Origin: Guillardia theta CCMP2712
Lineage: Eukaryota; Cryptophyceae; Pyrenomonadales; Geminigeraceae
Assembly: GCF_000315625.1 (NCBI RefSeq)
Contig: NW_005434600.1
Location: 291,150-315,732 of the forward strand
Direction: 5' to 3'
Length of the DNA stretch: 24,583 nucleotides
The notes beneath the pieces were generated by a model. That model was not told the origin of the DNA. It saw only the letters and a program-made list of their open reading frames with translations, and did not search any database. Made by a program: the position numbers and the translations under genes. This document shows positions 1-9,473 of this stretch, one piece after another (position 1 is the first letter of the stretch; every line of letters starts with the position of its first letter).

Positions 1-93
1 CTTAAAAAACCGTCTTGTGATACTGAAAATGCTCGCCCGACTACTCCTGCTCCTGCTGCTGCTGCTGCTGCTGATGCTGCTGCTGCTGCTTCA

Positions 94-125
<32 letters not shown>

Positions 126-204
126 GGCTGCTGCTGCTGCTGCTGCTGCAGCTGCTGCTGCTGCTGCTGCTGCTGCAGCTGCTGCTGCTGCTGCTGCTGC
201 TGCA

Positions 205-269
<65 letters not shown>

Positions 270-1115
270 TGCTGCTCCTGCTGCCGCTCGCTCCGTTCGA
301 ATTCTTCCTCAAAACTCTCTTCTGACGAACTCCAAGAGTTTCAATCAGGCTAGTCGCATTCCGATGTACAAAGGTTTTGCTGATCCCCGCTCTGTTGAAG
401 AATTCCTTCGTCAGTGCAACCGCGAATTAATCGCTCAAGAGATTCCAACTCGCAAATGGGTTAAAAGCATCACGCCGTTGTTCACCAACGAAGTGATGGT
501 GGTGATAGAACGCAAATATAAAAAGAGTCTCGAAGCAATCAACAGGCTCAAATGGGATGAATTTTCAACTCATCTTAGTTCATGTCTAGCCCCGATGCGG
601 CAAGCCAAGAACTATCAGACTCAGCTTGATCAGCTCAAGCAGCAGCCCAACGAATCCGCCGGGCTGGGCGTACTTGACTCGCGCCACAAAACTCTTCGCC
701 ACACTCGAATCGCAAGTAGGTTGAGCTATCCTGTATTTCAACGATCAGCCACTCCGGAAATTCATCAAAGGATTTTCGCATACGCCGACGCGCACGTCTA
801 TCCACACATGGTTTACGATTTATCGCATTCAGTACGGACACGGAGAAGACATGTTGTCTCGTCTGGTCACTTTCATCACAGCTCTCCTCGACGATGGTGA
901 ACCGTTAACGTCTAAGCAGCCTAACAATCTAAGCAGCCTAACAATCCAAGAAGAAGTCCAACGGTAAAGAAAACCAGCGCAAGCCGAAGTCCGTCTGTTG
1001 TTTTTATTGTCAAGAACCGGGTCATATCAAGCCGGACTGCGAACAGTACAAGCGCCGCAAGTCGCCCTCCAGCAGGAGCGCCATGACCGGAAAAACTCAT
1101 GGCGACCCAGCATAA
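1..1115 (+). pseudogene. gag: gag: poly-Ala N-terminal part, capsid-like region and CCHC zinc knuckle (frameshifted, 5' partial)
   Basis: Frame 1 is open from base 1 to the stop at 898-900. It begins LKKPSCDTENARP, continues through about 80 residues that are nearly all alanine, then ARSVRILPQNS and a capsid-like segment from 364 (MYKGFADPRSVEEFLRQ). A methionine start at 364 is possible, but the open frame upstream suggests the true start lies outside the window. The nucleocapsid knuckle is in another frame (3) at 999-1040: CFYCQEPGHIKPDC matches C-x2-C-x4-H-x4-C and is followed by a basic stretch, ending at a TAA at 1113-1115. At least one frameshift therefore lies between about 700 and 960. 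Gag would package element RNA; this copy is broken. Confidence 0.8.
46..285 (+). repeat. GCT/CTG triplet repeat encoding poly-alanine in gag
   Basis: About 240 bases of almost pure GCT triplets with a few GAT, TCA, GCG, GCA and CCT interruptions. In the gag frame it encodes roughly 80 residues, nearly all alanine. The other plus frames read as poly-Leu and poly-Cys, and the minus strand as poly-Ser. Only the alanine frame is continuous with recognisable gag, so I treat it as the real reading. GCA interruptions recur about every 27 bases between 147 and 205, which suggests growth by duplication of a larger unit. Confidence 0.9.
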
Positions 1116-1299
1116 ACAGCATATTCAGCTTTTAGCTACTCTTCATGCAAAGAGAGGGGAGCCAGCCCTCTCTTACCAGGTTTCGTGCTGCCGCCTGATC
1201 GGAACGCGTCGTGCTCAACGGCCGCGTCCCTTCCTACGGGTCAACTCCATGTTTGCCCCTGCTTAGCCCTCAGCCGTAGCGGAGGCGTCGCTTCAGCTC

Positions 1300-1650
1300 G
1301 CCTTACTAGGTGACCCGATCTTATTCGGCTCCCCGTCAGCATCAGCTCTTCCCGAGTTCATGCTCACCAGACCGTCGCCCTGCTCGACCACGGCGCGACG
1401 ATCATCATCATGTCTCAGCAGCTGTTTCGGCAGCTGGGACTCCCCGAGACTCTGCTCCAGCGTGATACTCAGTTCACCGGGCAAGTTGCGGACGATCATT
1501 AGGTGCAAACCCTCGGCTCCATCTCGCTCGCCTATCGCATCGGGCGCTTTTCTAGCAAAGATACGTTTCATATCTTGCCACATTGTTCTCAACCCCTGAT
1601 CTTGTCTCTTTCAACTGTCACAACGCTGTGTACGTTCGGCGAACCCGCGA
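1300..1650 (+). pseudogene. Retropepsin-like aspartic protease region of the retrotransposon (stop-interrupted)
   Basis: Frame 3 carries VALLDHGATIIIMS at 1374-1415, matching the LLDSGAT active-site loop of Ty3-type proteases with His where Ser or Thr is usual; the catalytic Asp is present. Downstream QQLFRQLGLPE fits the usual spacing. A TAG at 1500-1502 interrupts the frame, which then resumes with VQTLGSISLAYRIG. The enzyme would process the Gag-Pol polyprotein. The stop makes this copy inactive. Assignment rests on the LLDxGAT motif and its place between the gag knuckle and reverse transcriptase. Confidence 0.6.
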
Positions 1651-1929
1651 AGTGATCGTCGATTCCCCCAAAGCTCGACGCGCCCCTCCGCTTAGCTTCC
1701 GTCTCGCTCACCGATGCTGCCGCTCACGCTCTGCGCGTCGCCAATCCCAACGAGGAATGGTTCTTGTTGCACCTGCATGTCCCTACCGGCGACAGCTTCC
1801 GCCTCGGCGTCTATCGCCGATCCGCCAGCGGGCGCCCCTGCTCACCTTGCTCAAGCCCTCTCTGAGGAACTTCGCCCACGTCCTCGTCGACGATCTGCCG
1901 CAAGGCCTTCAGATCACCCGTCCCCCCCC

Positions 1930-2695
1930 GGGCCCAGTTTGACGCTCACATTCAGCTCAAGCCAGGGACCTTACCCATTAACTGCAGGCCATACCGCATC
2001 CTCCTTCATCTTGAAGGAGAACTCCAGGCTACCATCGCGTACATGCTCGAACACGACATCATCGAACCGTCAAATAGTGAGTTTGCCTTTCCAACGATCC
2101 ACGCTCCCCAACTGATCCCAAAAGCTACCGCTTTTGCTGCGACCTTCATCGCTTAAACCAAGTCGTCTTGAATCAGCAGACCGCTGCAACTCCTCAGCAG
2201 ACCGCTGCAACTCCTACCGTCGATGAGATGTTGGAAAAGATCGCCGACACCGTCCGTCAAGGCCAAGCCCGTCACAAAACCGATGAGCAGCTATGCATCA
2301 CTACGCTTGATTGTTTCAAACGTTTTTGGCCAGTGTCCCTGATCGCCGATATCTCGCGTTCATCACACCGATTGGTCACTACCAATACAAGCGCCTACCA
2401 TTTGCAAACAGCATATTCCAAGGATTCATCCAGCAGGTCCTTCATGATCTACCCCATACGTTTGCATACATCGACGACATCGTCTCAGGTCTTCCTCAAG
2501 AAAGAAAAAGCTCAATTCTTCCGTACCAGTGTTGACATCTCCGCGTGGTCGCTACCGACGACTACTACACAAGTCAAGATGTTTCTTGGACTAGCTTCCT
2601 ATTATCGAAAGTTCATCCGCAACTTCTCGACAATAGCAGCCCCTCTGACTGACCTTCTCCGCAAGGGCGCTCAGTTTCAGTGGACTGCAGCATGA
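1930..2695 (+). pseudogene. pol: Reverse transcriptase domain of the retrotransposon (multiple frameshifts)
   Basis: Ty3-type RT motifs can be read in sequence in three frames. At 1938-2075 there is LKPGTLPINCRPYR followed by MLEHDIIEPSNSEF. Near 2120 SYRFCCDLHRLNQVV appears in another frame. At 2311-2535 ITPIGHYQYKRLPF is followed by HTFAYIDDIV, the YxDD catalytic box. Then FLGLASYYRKFIRNFS and TDLLRKGAQFQW at 2580-2690, ending at a TGA at 2693-2695. A 21-base unit is duplicated in tandem at 2174-2215. The catalytic Asp pair is intact, but the changing frames mean no enzyme can be made from this copy. Confidence 0.88.
2174..2215 (+). repeat. Two tandem copies of a 21-base unit inside the RT region
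   Basis: Positions 2174-2194 and 2195-2215 are identical. The unit is in frame and encodes QQTAATP twice, between the RT segments RLNQVV and VDEMLEKI. A small in-frame insertion by slippage or duplication. Confidence 0.9.
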
Positions 2696-3087
2696 AGCAA
2701 GCTTTGACGTCTCAGCCCCTCCTGCATCACTTCGACCCGTCCCTTCCGACCGAAGTGCATTGCGACGCATCCAACGTGGGTATAGGAGGTGTACTCTTAC
2801 AGCAGCTTCCCAACGCCCCCGCCCGCGTCATTGGCTACCACGCGACCGAACGAGAGTAACTTGCAATCAAGGATACCATCCTTTTCTTCAAGTTCTACTT
2901 GATAGGGACTCCATTCAAGGTCTTTACTGATCATCAAGCTCTCACGTATTTCCAGACACAGAAAGACATCAACAGCAGATTGATTCGTTGGCTTCAAACG
3001 CTCAGCGAGTTTGCAATCACCGAGTACTGTTACGTCAAAGGTTCTCAGAACGTCGTCCCCGACGCTAAGGCTCAGCCGTCAAGATGA
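2692..3087 (+). pseudogene. RNase H domain of the retrotransposon (one in-frame stop)
   Basis: Frame 1 from the ATG at 2692 reads a Ty3-type RNase H: the first catalytic Asp in VHCDASNVGIGGVLLQ, then ATERE followed by a TAA at 2857-2859 where related elements have a Tyr codon, then LAIKDTILFF, FKVFTDHQALTYF and SRLIRWLQTLSEF. It starts one frame away from the RT block and overlaps the integrase frame from 3011. The single stop is enough to inactivate it. Confidence 0.85.
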
Positions 3088-4722
3088 AGTTCCCCTCTCG
3101 ACTGCAGTCGCTCCTCATCACGAGCAACTCTCTCGCCAAGAGGACGGCTTCTTGCTCGCCTTCACCGTCAGCGCCTTGCAGCCTTTGCCCGACCAGATTC
3201 AAGCCGCCTATGAGACGTGCGACTTTTGTCGTCCTCTTATCCAACGTCTCCGCGCCAAGTCTTCTGTAACTTCTTTTCATCTGCATGATGAGCTTCTGTT
3301 TTATACAGATTCGTTGCGCCGCATTCGCCTGTGCATTCCGCAAGCATTGCGTCGAGAAGTTCTCTTTCGCGCCCACGACCTTCAGTCCCACCTCGGGTTT
3401 TCAAGAACCTACCTTCAGCTAGCAGCAACCGTTCATTGGCCCCAGCTTCGGAAAGACCTCGAGCTCTACATCCTGTCATGCCAGCATTGTCTTCAAGGGA
3501 AATCTTATCGCCAACGACCTATGGGTACTCCTCATTCCCATGCCGTTCCCTCGACACGCTTCGAAGTCGTCAGCCTCGACTTGCTGACCGGGCTCCCACG
3601 AACTCGAGATAAGAACGATGCAATTCTTCTTTTCATGGACGAGTTCACAGGGCGAGTTTATCTCACCCCCTGCCGTAAATCGATTACTTCTGAACAAGCT
3701 GCTCAAAAATTCATCGAAACCGTGTTTCGATCCCAAGGCCTTCTCAAGTCCTTATCAGCGACAACGCTGTCATCTTTTCGTCCAGATTCTGGAACGCGCT
3801 CAGGCTTCAAGATGCTCAACGTTCACGTGAAGCATTCGTCGCCTTTTATGCCTCAAAGCAACGGTCGACCCGAGCGTATGAACTCCGTCGTCCTCGAAGC
3901 TCTTCGTATCTACACCACGCAGTATCCTCGAGCCGATTGGGATAGGTACCTCCCCATCCTGGAAACTCACCTCGACTCAGCTGTTCGCCGTCCCATCGGT
4001 GCCATCCCTTTCGAAGTCATGTTCGGCAAACCTATCAGGACACAACTTTCTCTGCCTTCACCTGACGATCATCAGGACGAGACCCTCGACTCCATTCGTG
4101 AAGCAACCGAAGTCAGCGCCGAAGCTGCCCGAGCTGCTCTCGAAGCTGCAGCGCGTGCCACCGAAGCTCGCCTTGCGCAAGTCCGTCGTCCCTGCCGCTA
4201 TCAAGTTGGAGATCTGGTTTGGCTCTCAACCGCCAACCTCAACATCCCCGACGCCGCCTCGAAGCTCAACCCTCGCTTCGTTGGTCCCTTCCGCATCCTG
4301 CCACCGGAAATTGTTTCAGACAACACCGTTCGTCTCGACGTCTCTCCTCGCTTCGCATCGATCAGAAACACCGTCATCAACATCAAGTGGCTTTGTCCGC
4401 ATACAGAGCGCGACCCTGCCTATCAAGATCCCCAGCGACCACCCGAACCTCTGGCCACCAGAGACGGCTTGGAATACGAGATTGAGAGCATTCTCAGCAA
4501 ACGTCGTCGCGGTCGAGGTATTCAGTACCTTGTTAAGTGGACAGGCTATGATCAAGTCAAACAATTGGCTTCCTGCTCGTGAATTGCAGCAGAAATCTTC
4601 GCGAACTCATCCGTCAATTCAAAGAACGTGAAGCTCTTCAAGCTTTACCCTCCAACGCCTTGGACTCCTCCGACTCGTCTGAAGTGGAACTTCAAATCCT
4701 GTCGTTCATCTCCTCATGGTAA
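3011..4722 (+). pseudogene. Integrase with C-terminal chromodomain (frameshifted)
   Basis: Frame 2 (3011-4582) reads an integrase. The HHCC zinc module has H122, H127, C157 and C160 (residues counted from the ATG at 3011). The first catalytic Asp is D190 in VVSLDLLTG, and the Glu is E289 in SNGRPERMN. The second catalytic Asp is not in this frame: it lies at 3760-3762 in frame 1, between two frame changes that cancel (roughly 3745 and 3830). A GPY-like segment precedes a chromodomain starting LEYEIESILSKRR and QYLVKWTGY at 4471-4550. That domain is split by further shifts: NNWLPAREL is in frame 3, and NLRELIRQFKEREAL in frame 1, ending with TAA at 4720-4722. Chromodomain integrases direct insertion to modified chromatin in related elements. 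Confidence 0.9.
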
Positions 4723-4769
4723 GAGCGAAGGACAAAGTGGTACTAAGTTGTCAAGCGCAGATGGAGCGA

Positions 4770-5016
4770 TGTTGTATCCATGAGGATCCGGAATCACGGA
4801 TACTCGTCGGATACTCTGCCGGATATTCTCTATTTAACCGGACGCTTCCTGAGCGCCCGGCCTCTTGATTTTCCCCCACTTGCATGCACAGTGAGTGTGG
4901 TGGTTGTGCGTAGTTTACATCTCAGTAAACTTAGAGACTTCTATCTTCTGCATCTCTATCTTCTTCATCCTTACTTTGCTCGTGTCGTTGACAATCTCTG
5001 TGTTGTGTATACAACA
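4770..5016 (+). repeat. 3' long terminal repeat (247 bp)
   Basis: Begins TGTTGTAT (4770-4777) and ends ATACAACA (5009-5016), a perfect 8-bp terminal inverted repeat of TG...CA type. It starts 47 bases after the last chromodomain-frame stop and follows a short purine-rich run (4759-4769) that could be a weak polypurine tract. A TATTTAA at 4831-4837 is a candidate TATA box for the U3 promoter. The 5' partner is not in the window, so identity between LTRs, and hence age, cannot be judged. Confidence 0.88.
4831..4837 (+). promoter_or_regulatory. Candidate TATA box in the LTR
   Basis: TATTTAA lies 61 bases into the LTR, as expected for a U3 promoter of an LTR element. No other core element is evident. 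Confidence 0.45.
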
Positions 5017-5037
5017 CTGCTGCTGCTGCTGCTGCTG
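5017..5037 (+). repeat. Seven CTG triplets abutting the LTR
   Basis: A perfect (CTG)7 starts at the first base after the LTR end, so the element appears to have inserted at or in a CTG repeat. The matching target-site copy upstream is outside the window. Confidence 0.85.
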
Positions 5038-5039
5038 CG

Positions 5040-5330
5040 GATTCCTGCCTTTCTCCCCTTCTCCTCCTTCCCGACCTCCTTGCCCTTCCTCCACGCCCTC
5101 TTCCTTCTCCGCCTCTCCCCCGATGACCTCTCCAGCTTGCTAGCCCCCCTGCAAACACGCGCGGCAGACAGGCCAGCTCTGCCGAGAGCGCAAACTCAAG
5201 TCGGACAAGTTGCAGCGGAGGAGGCGGAAGCTGAGGGCTCTGGGCGAGAGCTGCCTGGTTTGCTTATGTCTTTCCACTGGCCTTGTGTTCTTAAGGGTCA
5301 ATATGAGCTGGGTCGAAGCTAGGTATCAAA
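5040..5330 (+). pseudogene. Degenerate copy of the Zn2Cys6 mini-protein gene
   Basis: Around 5084-5147 the sequence encodes FLHALFLLRLSPDDL, matching the N-terminal motif of the two fuller copies (FLHALSLLRLSPDDL at 5849-6379). The middle of the gene is missing. A second frame from about 5163 reads ARQTGQLCRERKLKSDK, aligning with AREACQLCRQRKLKCDE: the first Cys is Gly here and the Cys after KLK is Ser. The rest of the cluster is lost in a basic stretch (RRRRK). With the internal deletion, frame change and missing ligands, it cannot form a zinc cluster. It lies 24 bases after the retrotransposon LTR. Confidence 0.75.
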
Positions 5331-5848
5331 CACCCTCATCCCTGAGCATCTCAGTCGTGTAGCCATCATAAAGCAGGCGAGGCGATTATTCTTTATATAT
5401 CTGCGGTATGTGGTGATAAACGTGGCATGGTAGCACCAATGAAGAAGAGCGTCAACCATGCCAAGCACCGACCTTGCTCTCAACCCTCGGATCCTCTAGA
5501 TAGAGTGCTCTTCTCACTGACCAGGCATGCTCCTTGAGGAGATGCAAATCAACACCATACTCTGTTGTTCATGATCAACACCACCCAAGCGCGCCTCATT
5601 CACGGCATGCCCGCGGTCTTCTGCAGCTCCAGGCCCGCCCTCACACACTCACTGACAGCTCACATACGCCCGCCAGCAACCTCCGCCCCTGCTTGCCTGC
5701 TTGCCTGCTGCCCGCAAGCCACCGCACGCTCTCTCAGCGCACTACACCGGTGTCTGGGGCCTCCCCTCCCCTCCCCGAGACACCTCTCCTCGTCCTCCGC
5801 CGCTTTGTCCTCAGCTTGTCCGCATCGGCACGTCGAAACACGCCCAGG
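5331..5848. other. Intergenic, no gene recognised
   Basis: Moderate-complexity DNA between the degenerate Zn2Cys6 copy and the minus-strand copy. Long plus-strand frames from 5534 onward are shadows of the minus gene or lack recognisable domains. A TATATAT-like stretch lies near 5393-5400. Nothing else supported. Confidence 0.5.
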
Positions 5849-6379
5849 CTATACCAAGAAGCCCTCCGCTATCTCGGTCAGCTCCACGCTTCCCTCTATC
5901 CAGCCGCTGGCTTGCCCCCTCGCATCCGTCGTCGCCTCGGCCCTCGGCTTCCGCCCCCTCCGCTGACCTGCCTGACTCTCACAGTCCGTCCTGAAGTGCA
6001 CGCACTGCCCGCATGGCCGACGCTCGTCGCACTTGAGCTTCCGCTGCCGGCAGAGCTGACAGGCCTCCCGCGCGTACCTCCCCTTCCCCCGCGCCCCCGC
6101 CCTCCCGGCCTCGCCCTCGGCCTTGCCGGCTGCGACGGCGTCGGCGAAGGACAAGGAGGGAGGCTGCTTGTCGTCGTCGGGCCAGGAGGTGAGCTGGTCC
6201 CAGAGGGGCATGGCGGGGAGGTCGGGGGAGTCGAGGGGGTCGAGGAGGTCGAGGTCGGGGGCGAGGTAGACGGAGAGGTCGTCGGGGGAGAGGCGGAGGA
6301 GGGAGAGGGCGTGGAGGAAGGGGGGCGGAGGATGAGGGCCGTGAGAGGGAAGGGGACTAGCTGGAGGGTTTGGAATCAT
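5849..6379 (-). CDS. Small Zn2Cys6 zinc-cluster protein (copy 2)
   Basis: A 176-residue protein counted from the first ATG (complement of 6377-6379); the frame stays open upstream to 6430 without another ATG. Residues 107-133 (nt 5981-6061) form CQLCRQRKLKCDERRPCGQC plus a last Cys, matching C-x2-C-x6-C-x5-C-x2-C-x6-C, the binuclear Zn2Cys6 DNA-binding cluster best known from fungal regulators. A basic segment (RRGRKPR) follows. The N-terminal half is Pro-rich and then acidic-hydrophobic (LSPDDLSVYLAPDLDLLDPL), like an activation region. There is no fungal middle homology region, and the cluster is C-terminal rather than N-terminal. It ends FLV, like the plus-strand paralogue. Probably a nuclear transcription factor or a DNA-binding fragment; targets unknown. 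An upstream exon is possible. Confidence 0.75.
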   Translation of the reverse strand: MIPNPPASPLPSHGPHPPPPFLHALSLLRLSPDDLSVYLAPDLDLLDPLDSPDLPAMPLWDQLTSWPDDDKQPPSLSFADAVAAGKAEGEAGRAGARGKGRYAREACQLCRQRKLKCDERRPCGQCVHFRTDCESQAGQRRGRKPRAEATTDARGQASGWIEGSVELTEIAEGFLV

Positions 6380-6430
6380 CTGTATCAGACTGTGTATCGC
6401 TTGGCGGGTGTGTCGGAGAAGCTGGTTCAC

Positions 6431-7058
6431 ACAGCAAGGAGGGAGCGATCTTTTACGCTCGAGGAGCTCCAGGTAGTGGCAGCCGCAGAGGCAAAGATTT
6501 TAGTTGTCCGGGGCAGTGAAGGGTAGGTGGGGTGGGAGAGGGGTGGTAGCTAACAGGTTTTCGTAGGCTTCTATGGGCCCTATATGCCCCTGGTCCTAGG
6601 GGGCTTGGCTTGTAAAGTCACCTACAAGGTTTCAAAAGATTTTCATTGGCGGTCACTCAAATATAAGTCATTTTAATTTGAGTTTGAAACGACGCGTTCG
6701 GGTTCCCCAGATTTTGCTTTTCGAATGGGCAGGCACTACACTGAAATATACTATTCGCTCAATCGAAAAAAAAGTGGTGTAGTGTAGGGAGGGTACGTGC
6801 TGGGAGCATCAGGATGAAAGGGCAGGGGACCCCACCCCCAATCAATAGCTGAAAGAGAGTGATATCAAGAAAGTCACCGATTTTACAACACAACCGCACC
6901 GAAAGTTTACTCGCCTAGGTACTTCCCTATGACCTGAGTCAGTCAGCAGAGCAGGTCCTAGGGAATTATCACAAATAATTGTCCTCGTACTGATTTTTAA
7001 CTTAACTTTGAGTAAAGGCTGTGCACGCATGTGAATTTTAAAAATCGCCCGCGTCACA
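6431..7058. other. Non-coding DNA between copy 2 and the transposon ORF
   Basis: No convincing gene. Short inverted repeats are present: an 8-bp stem at 6734-6741/6777-6784 with a 35-base loop, and an AATTAT/ATAATT hairpin near 6963-6979. These could be remnants of transposon ends, but no matching terminal inverted repeat was found on the far side. Confidence 0.4.
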
Positions 7059-8057
7059 ATGTCCGACAACGAACCTTCGCGATCATCGTCCTCGCATGAT
7101 GCTGAGAGTATGTCATCTTGCAAGTCTTCAGCCACGAAGCGATTTCTTCTTACAGATTTGTCGTCGGATTCGAAACGGGCATACATGGAAGAACAAAGGC
7201 AGAAGAAAGTGAGACGTTCCAAGGCGTGGCGTGATGCGAACAAGCAATCATCTCAACTTGCAGAGACGCCGCCCTCACCCACCTGAAATTTGATATCGGA
7301 ACTGGACAGCAAGCCAATGATCCTCAATATGGACCATGAAACAAATACTCGGTGGGACAGGAAAACCGATGGTGTGCGTTTGGTGCATTTATTGCTGAAA
7401 CCACCGCCTGAAATGGTTGGTTCTCTTGAAAAGATGTTCACAAAATCGACATGGCAACAACTTACCCTTCGGCAGAACAACCGACAAGATAATTTCACGA
7501 AGGAAAGTGCTGTGTTTCGTGATCCCTTGTGGTGTCCTGGTTTAGGCTTCGATGATGCTTTCCTTCGCGAGATGGGAGCAACCCCGCGTCATCCCAACCT
7601 TTCTGTTACACCTCTAGTACTCAGCAAAAAGTTCAGTGAACTCAAGACCTATATCAACGATGTTCTTCGCAGACGCAAGTCAGTTGACAATCACGATGAC
7701 ATGTATGAGCTTTGCGTAGTTGAACATGTTCCTTCCATTCCTGAAGTATACTCCTATCTCAGAATGGTAGAATACTGTGATCTTGAAGGAACCAACGACA
7801 TCATATTGGATACATTGCGAGAAGAAGCATTGGTTGACTATGGACCTTCGAACGACATGGATTTGACAAGAACGCCATTGAACAACATGCAATCGAAGAA
7901 ATCGAAACCTCACAATTCACTGTCATCATCGCAGAATTCCCAAATGCATGTGGATAACCTTGACAAGGATGTACAAACCATTCTAGATGACTTCAAGCAG
8001 ATTGTGACGAAATTGAAGAGTGGCGCTGACAAGCTGAATGCTATTCAAATCGATTGA
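7059..8057 (+). pseudogene. Accessory ORF of the Harbinger-like transposon, one in-frame stop
   Basis: Frame 3 starts at an ATG at 7059 (MSDNEPSRSSSSHD) and would encode about 330 residues, but a TGA at 7284-7286 divides it. Downstream it reads TRWDRKTDGVRLVHLLLKPP, then a Trp (STWQQLT), a stretch of acidic and basic residues, and a C-terminal helix-like segment (DVQTILDDFKQIVTKLKSG) that may be a coiled coil. PIF/Harbinger elements usually carry a second gene for a Myb/SANT-like DNA-binding partner of the transposase. Position, size and the Trp spacing suggest that role, but I do not recognise the domain with certainty. It converges on the minus-strand transposase. I found no phase-correct intron removing the stop. 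Confidence 0.5.
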
Positions 8058-8225
8058 AGTCTGCTCTATTACGTGATCTCTCGCTCTGTAACATGATCTC
8101 TTCTGGACTGCACGGAGTTCACGTCGGCTTCGATGAAGTGCATATCAGTGGTTTTATGAAAGCTTATGAGTATGTTTCATCCTTCTGACATACGAGTAAA
8201 TAAAAGAGAACGTATCGATTTCATA

Positions 8226-8887
8226 TCAGCACATTCTTCCAACTCTTCGACCCTGGCACGACTCTCTCAGTTGTGGCAGATCAATACACGATGGCCGCAT
8301 GTCATTCGTAATTCGATCAGCAGAATTTTCCATGATAGATTCTGGTCCAACATCTTCACCGATTACATGGTTGTCTGACGCACTGAATTCCAGACAAAGA
8401 TTATGCAAGACTGCACATGCGGCTAATATCCTTGTTGTGTTTACAAGGCGACACCGGATCGGTCTCCACAAGATGCCAAAACGATTACAAGTAATCCCCA
8501 GGTACATTCAGTTTTAGGCTGCAATCCGCTGAACCGCAAATTGAAGTTCTCATGCGCCTGTGACATTGAATTTGGGTTCTTCAGATCGAAAGGAGTCAAC
8601 ATTCGATTACAACTTTTGTATGCAGCATCAGCCATGATGTAAAACGGCTTAGGTAAACGACCTCCATCAATCAACTTGCACAAGTTTGATTGTTTCCAAG
8701 CGAAAGAATCATGTGATGAACCCGGCGTTCGAAGAGAAATGTATAAAATCTTCATGTGGCTGTCACAAACTCCTTGCATATTAGTGCGTACATGGCTTTT
8801 CTGCAGTATTACCTGGTTGGGCAAGATATCTCCGCCAATGACAAGAAAAAATTCACATCTTGACCTCTCTCTATTCGCTAACAACAC
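8226..8887 (-). pseudogene. PIF/Harbinger-like DDE transposase, N-terminally truncated and frameshifted
   Basis: Two overlapping minus frames give one transposase C-terminal half. The first (8441-8887) reads MQGVCDSHMKILYI, TPGSSHDSFAW, FYIMADAAYKSCNRMLTPF and FNLRFSGLQPKTECTWG. These match the Harbinger DDE_4 domain, with the second catalytic Asp in ADAAY (about 8627-8629) and the Glu in ECTWG (about 8507-8509). The first Asp may be that of VIGGD (near 8828-8830). The second frame (8226-8507) continues with NRFGILWRPIRC and ILAACAVLHNLCLEF, typical of the domain end. A one-base frame change near 8490-8505 separates them. There is no ATG, and the usual N-terminal helix-turn-helix part is absent upstream. 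The enzyme would excise and insert the element; this copy is dead. Confidence 0.8.
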
Positions 8888-9473
8888 TAAAAAGACATAC
8901 AGCGCAAGGAGTGACCCTTAGAATGCTGGGCCTTCACCCTCTCAACGAGAGTCGGATTTCTTTCTCATTGATTGAGATGTATTGATCATTCCCTGCTCCA
9001 TAAAGCTGCTGCGCCACCTGTAGCGCACGTTCGAGGATCAGGAGAACCTGGAATCTTATCTAAGTATGCGAGCCTGCTCGTCGACTATCCTCATTGTCCG
9101 TGAATGTTCACTGTCACACTGTAGGACTGTCAGTATAGGGCTCAGCAGTGTTGCCCTGTCGGACTGTAGTAACGTGTCCTAAGGCTCTCGAAGCTCTTCG
9201 CTGAGTTCCGAAGTTCAGCACTTTCACTGACACGTCTTGTCGAGCCCCAGGTTGCATGACATTCAAATGTTCCGGCTGACAGGCATGAAATCGTCAGTGA
9301 GCTCTCGGGCAACTCCTTGCGAATAATTTTCCGATGGTTGACTGAAACTTGTTTCAGGCGGTCATTCCCCACCCCTCAATCTCCCCCACCCTCCACCCCT
9401 CCCTTTAGGATCCGAGGCTTCCCTTTACAGAACCTCCAGTGCGCGCGATCGGACAACACCACTGAGCTCCCTC
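8888..9473. other. Non-coding DNA upstream of Zn2Cys6 copy 3
   Basis: No gene recognised; probably includes the eroded transposon end and the promoter region of the plus-strand Zn2Cys6 gene. A pyrimidine-rich stretch runs from 9366 to 9411. Confidence 0.4.

Larger units (their letters stand above)
1..5016 (+). mobile_element. Ty3/gypsy LTR retrotransposon (chromovirus type), decayed, 5' end outside window
   Basis: The order gag, CCHC knuckle, protease, reverse transcriptase, RNase H, integrase, chromodomain, LTR is that of Ty3/gypsy elements of the chromovirus clade. The domains are recognisable but lie in all three plus frames with several in-frame stops, so this copy cannot make a full polyprotein. 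The 5' LTR and primer-binding site are not in the window: the gag frame is open at base 1. The 3' end is set by an LTR at 4770-5016. The element abuts a CTG repeat and a degenerate Zn2Cys6 gene on its 3' side. Confidence 0.93.
7059..8887. mobile_element. PIF/Harbinger-like DNA transposon remnant
   Basis: A convergent pair of a DDE transposase (minus) and an accessory ORF (plus) is a normal PIF/Harbinger layout. Both ORFs are broken. I could not find terminal inverted repeats or a 3-bp target duplication by eye in 6431-7058 or 8888-9473, so only coding content is bounded here. It lies between two Zn2Cys6 mini-genes. Confidence 0.7.

Noticed and set aside
17-325. Open frame of poly-Leu and minus-strand poly-Ser across the GCT repeat
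   Set aside because: Shadow frames of the triplet repeat; only the alanine frame continues into recognisable gag.
5534-6526. Long plus-strand frame rich in Gly, Glu and Val
   Set aside because: Antisense of the minus Zn2Cys6 gene, which has a full zinc cluster; no domain in the plus frame.
6734-6784. CACTACAC/GTGTAGTG inverted repeat as a transposon terminal repeat
   Set aside because: Both arms lie together upstream of the transposon ORF, and no matching arm was found near 8900-9400; it is at most a local hairpin.
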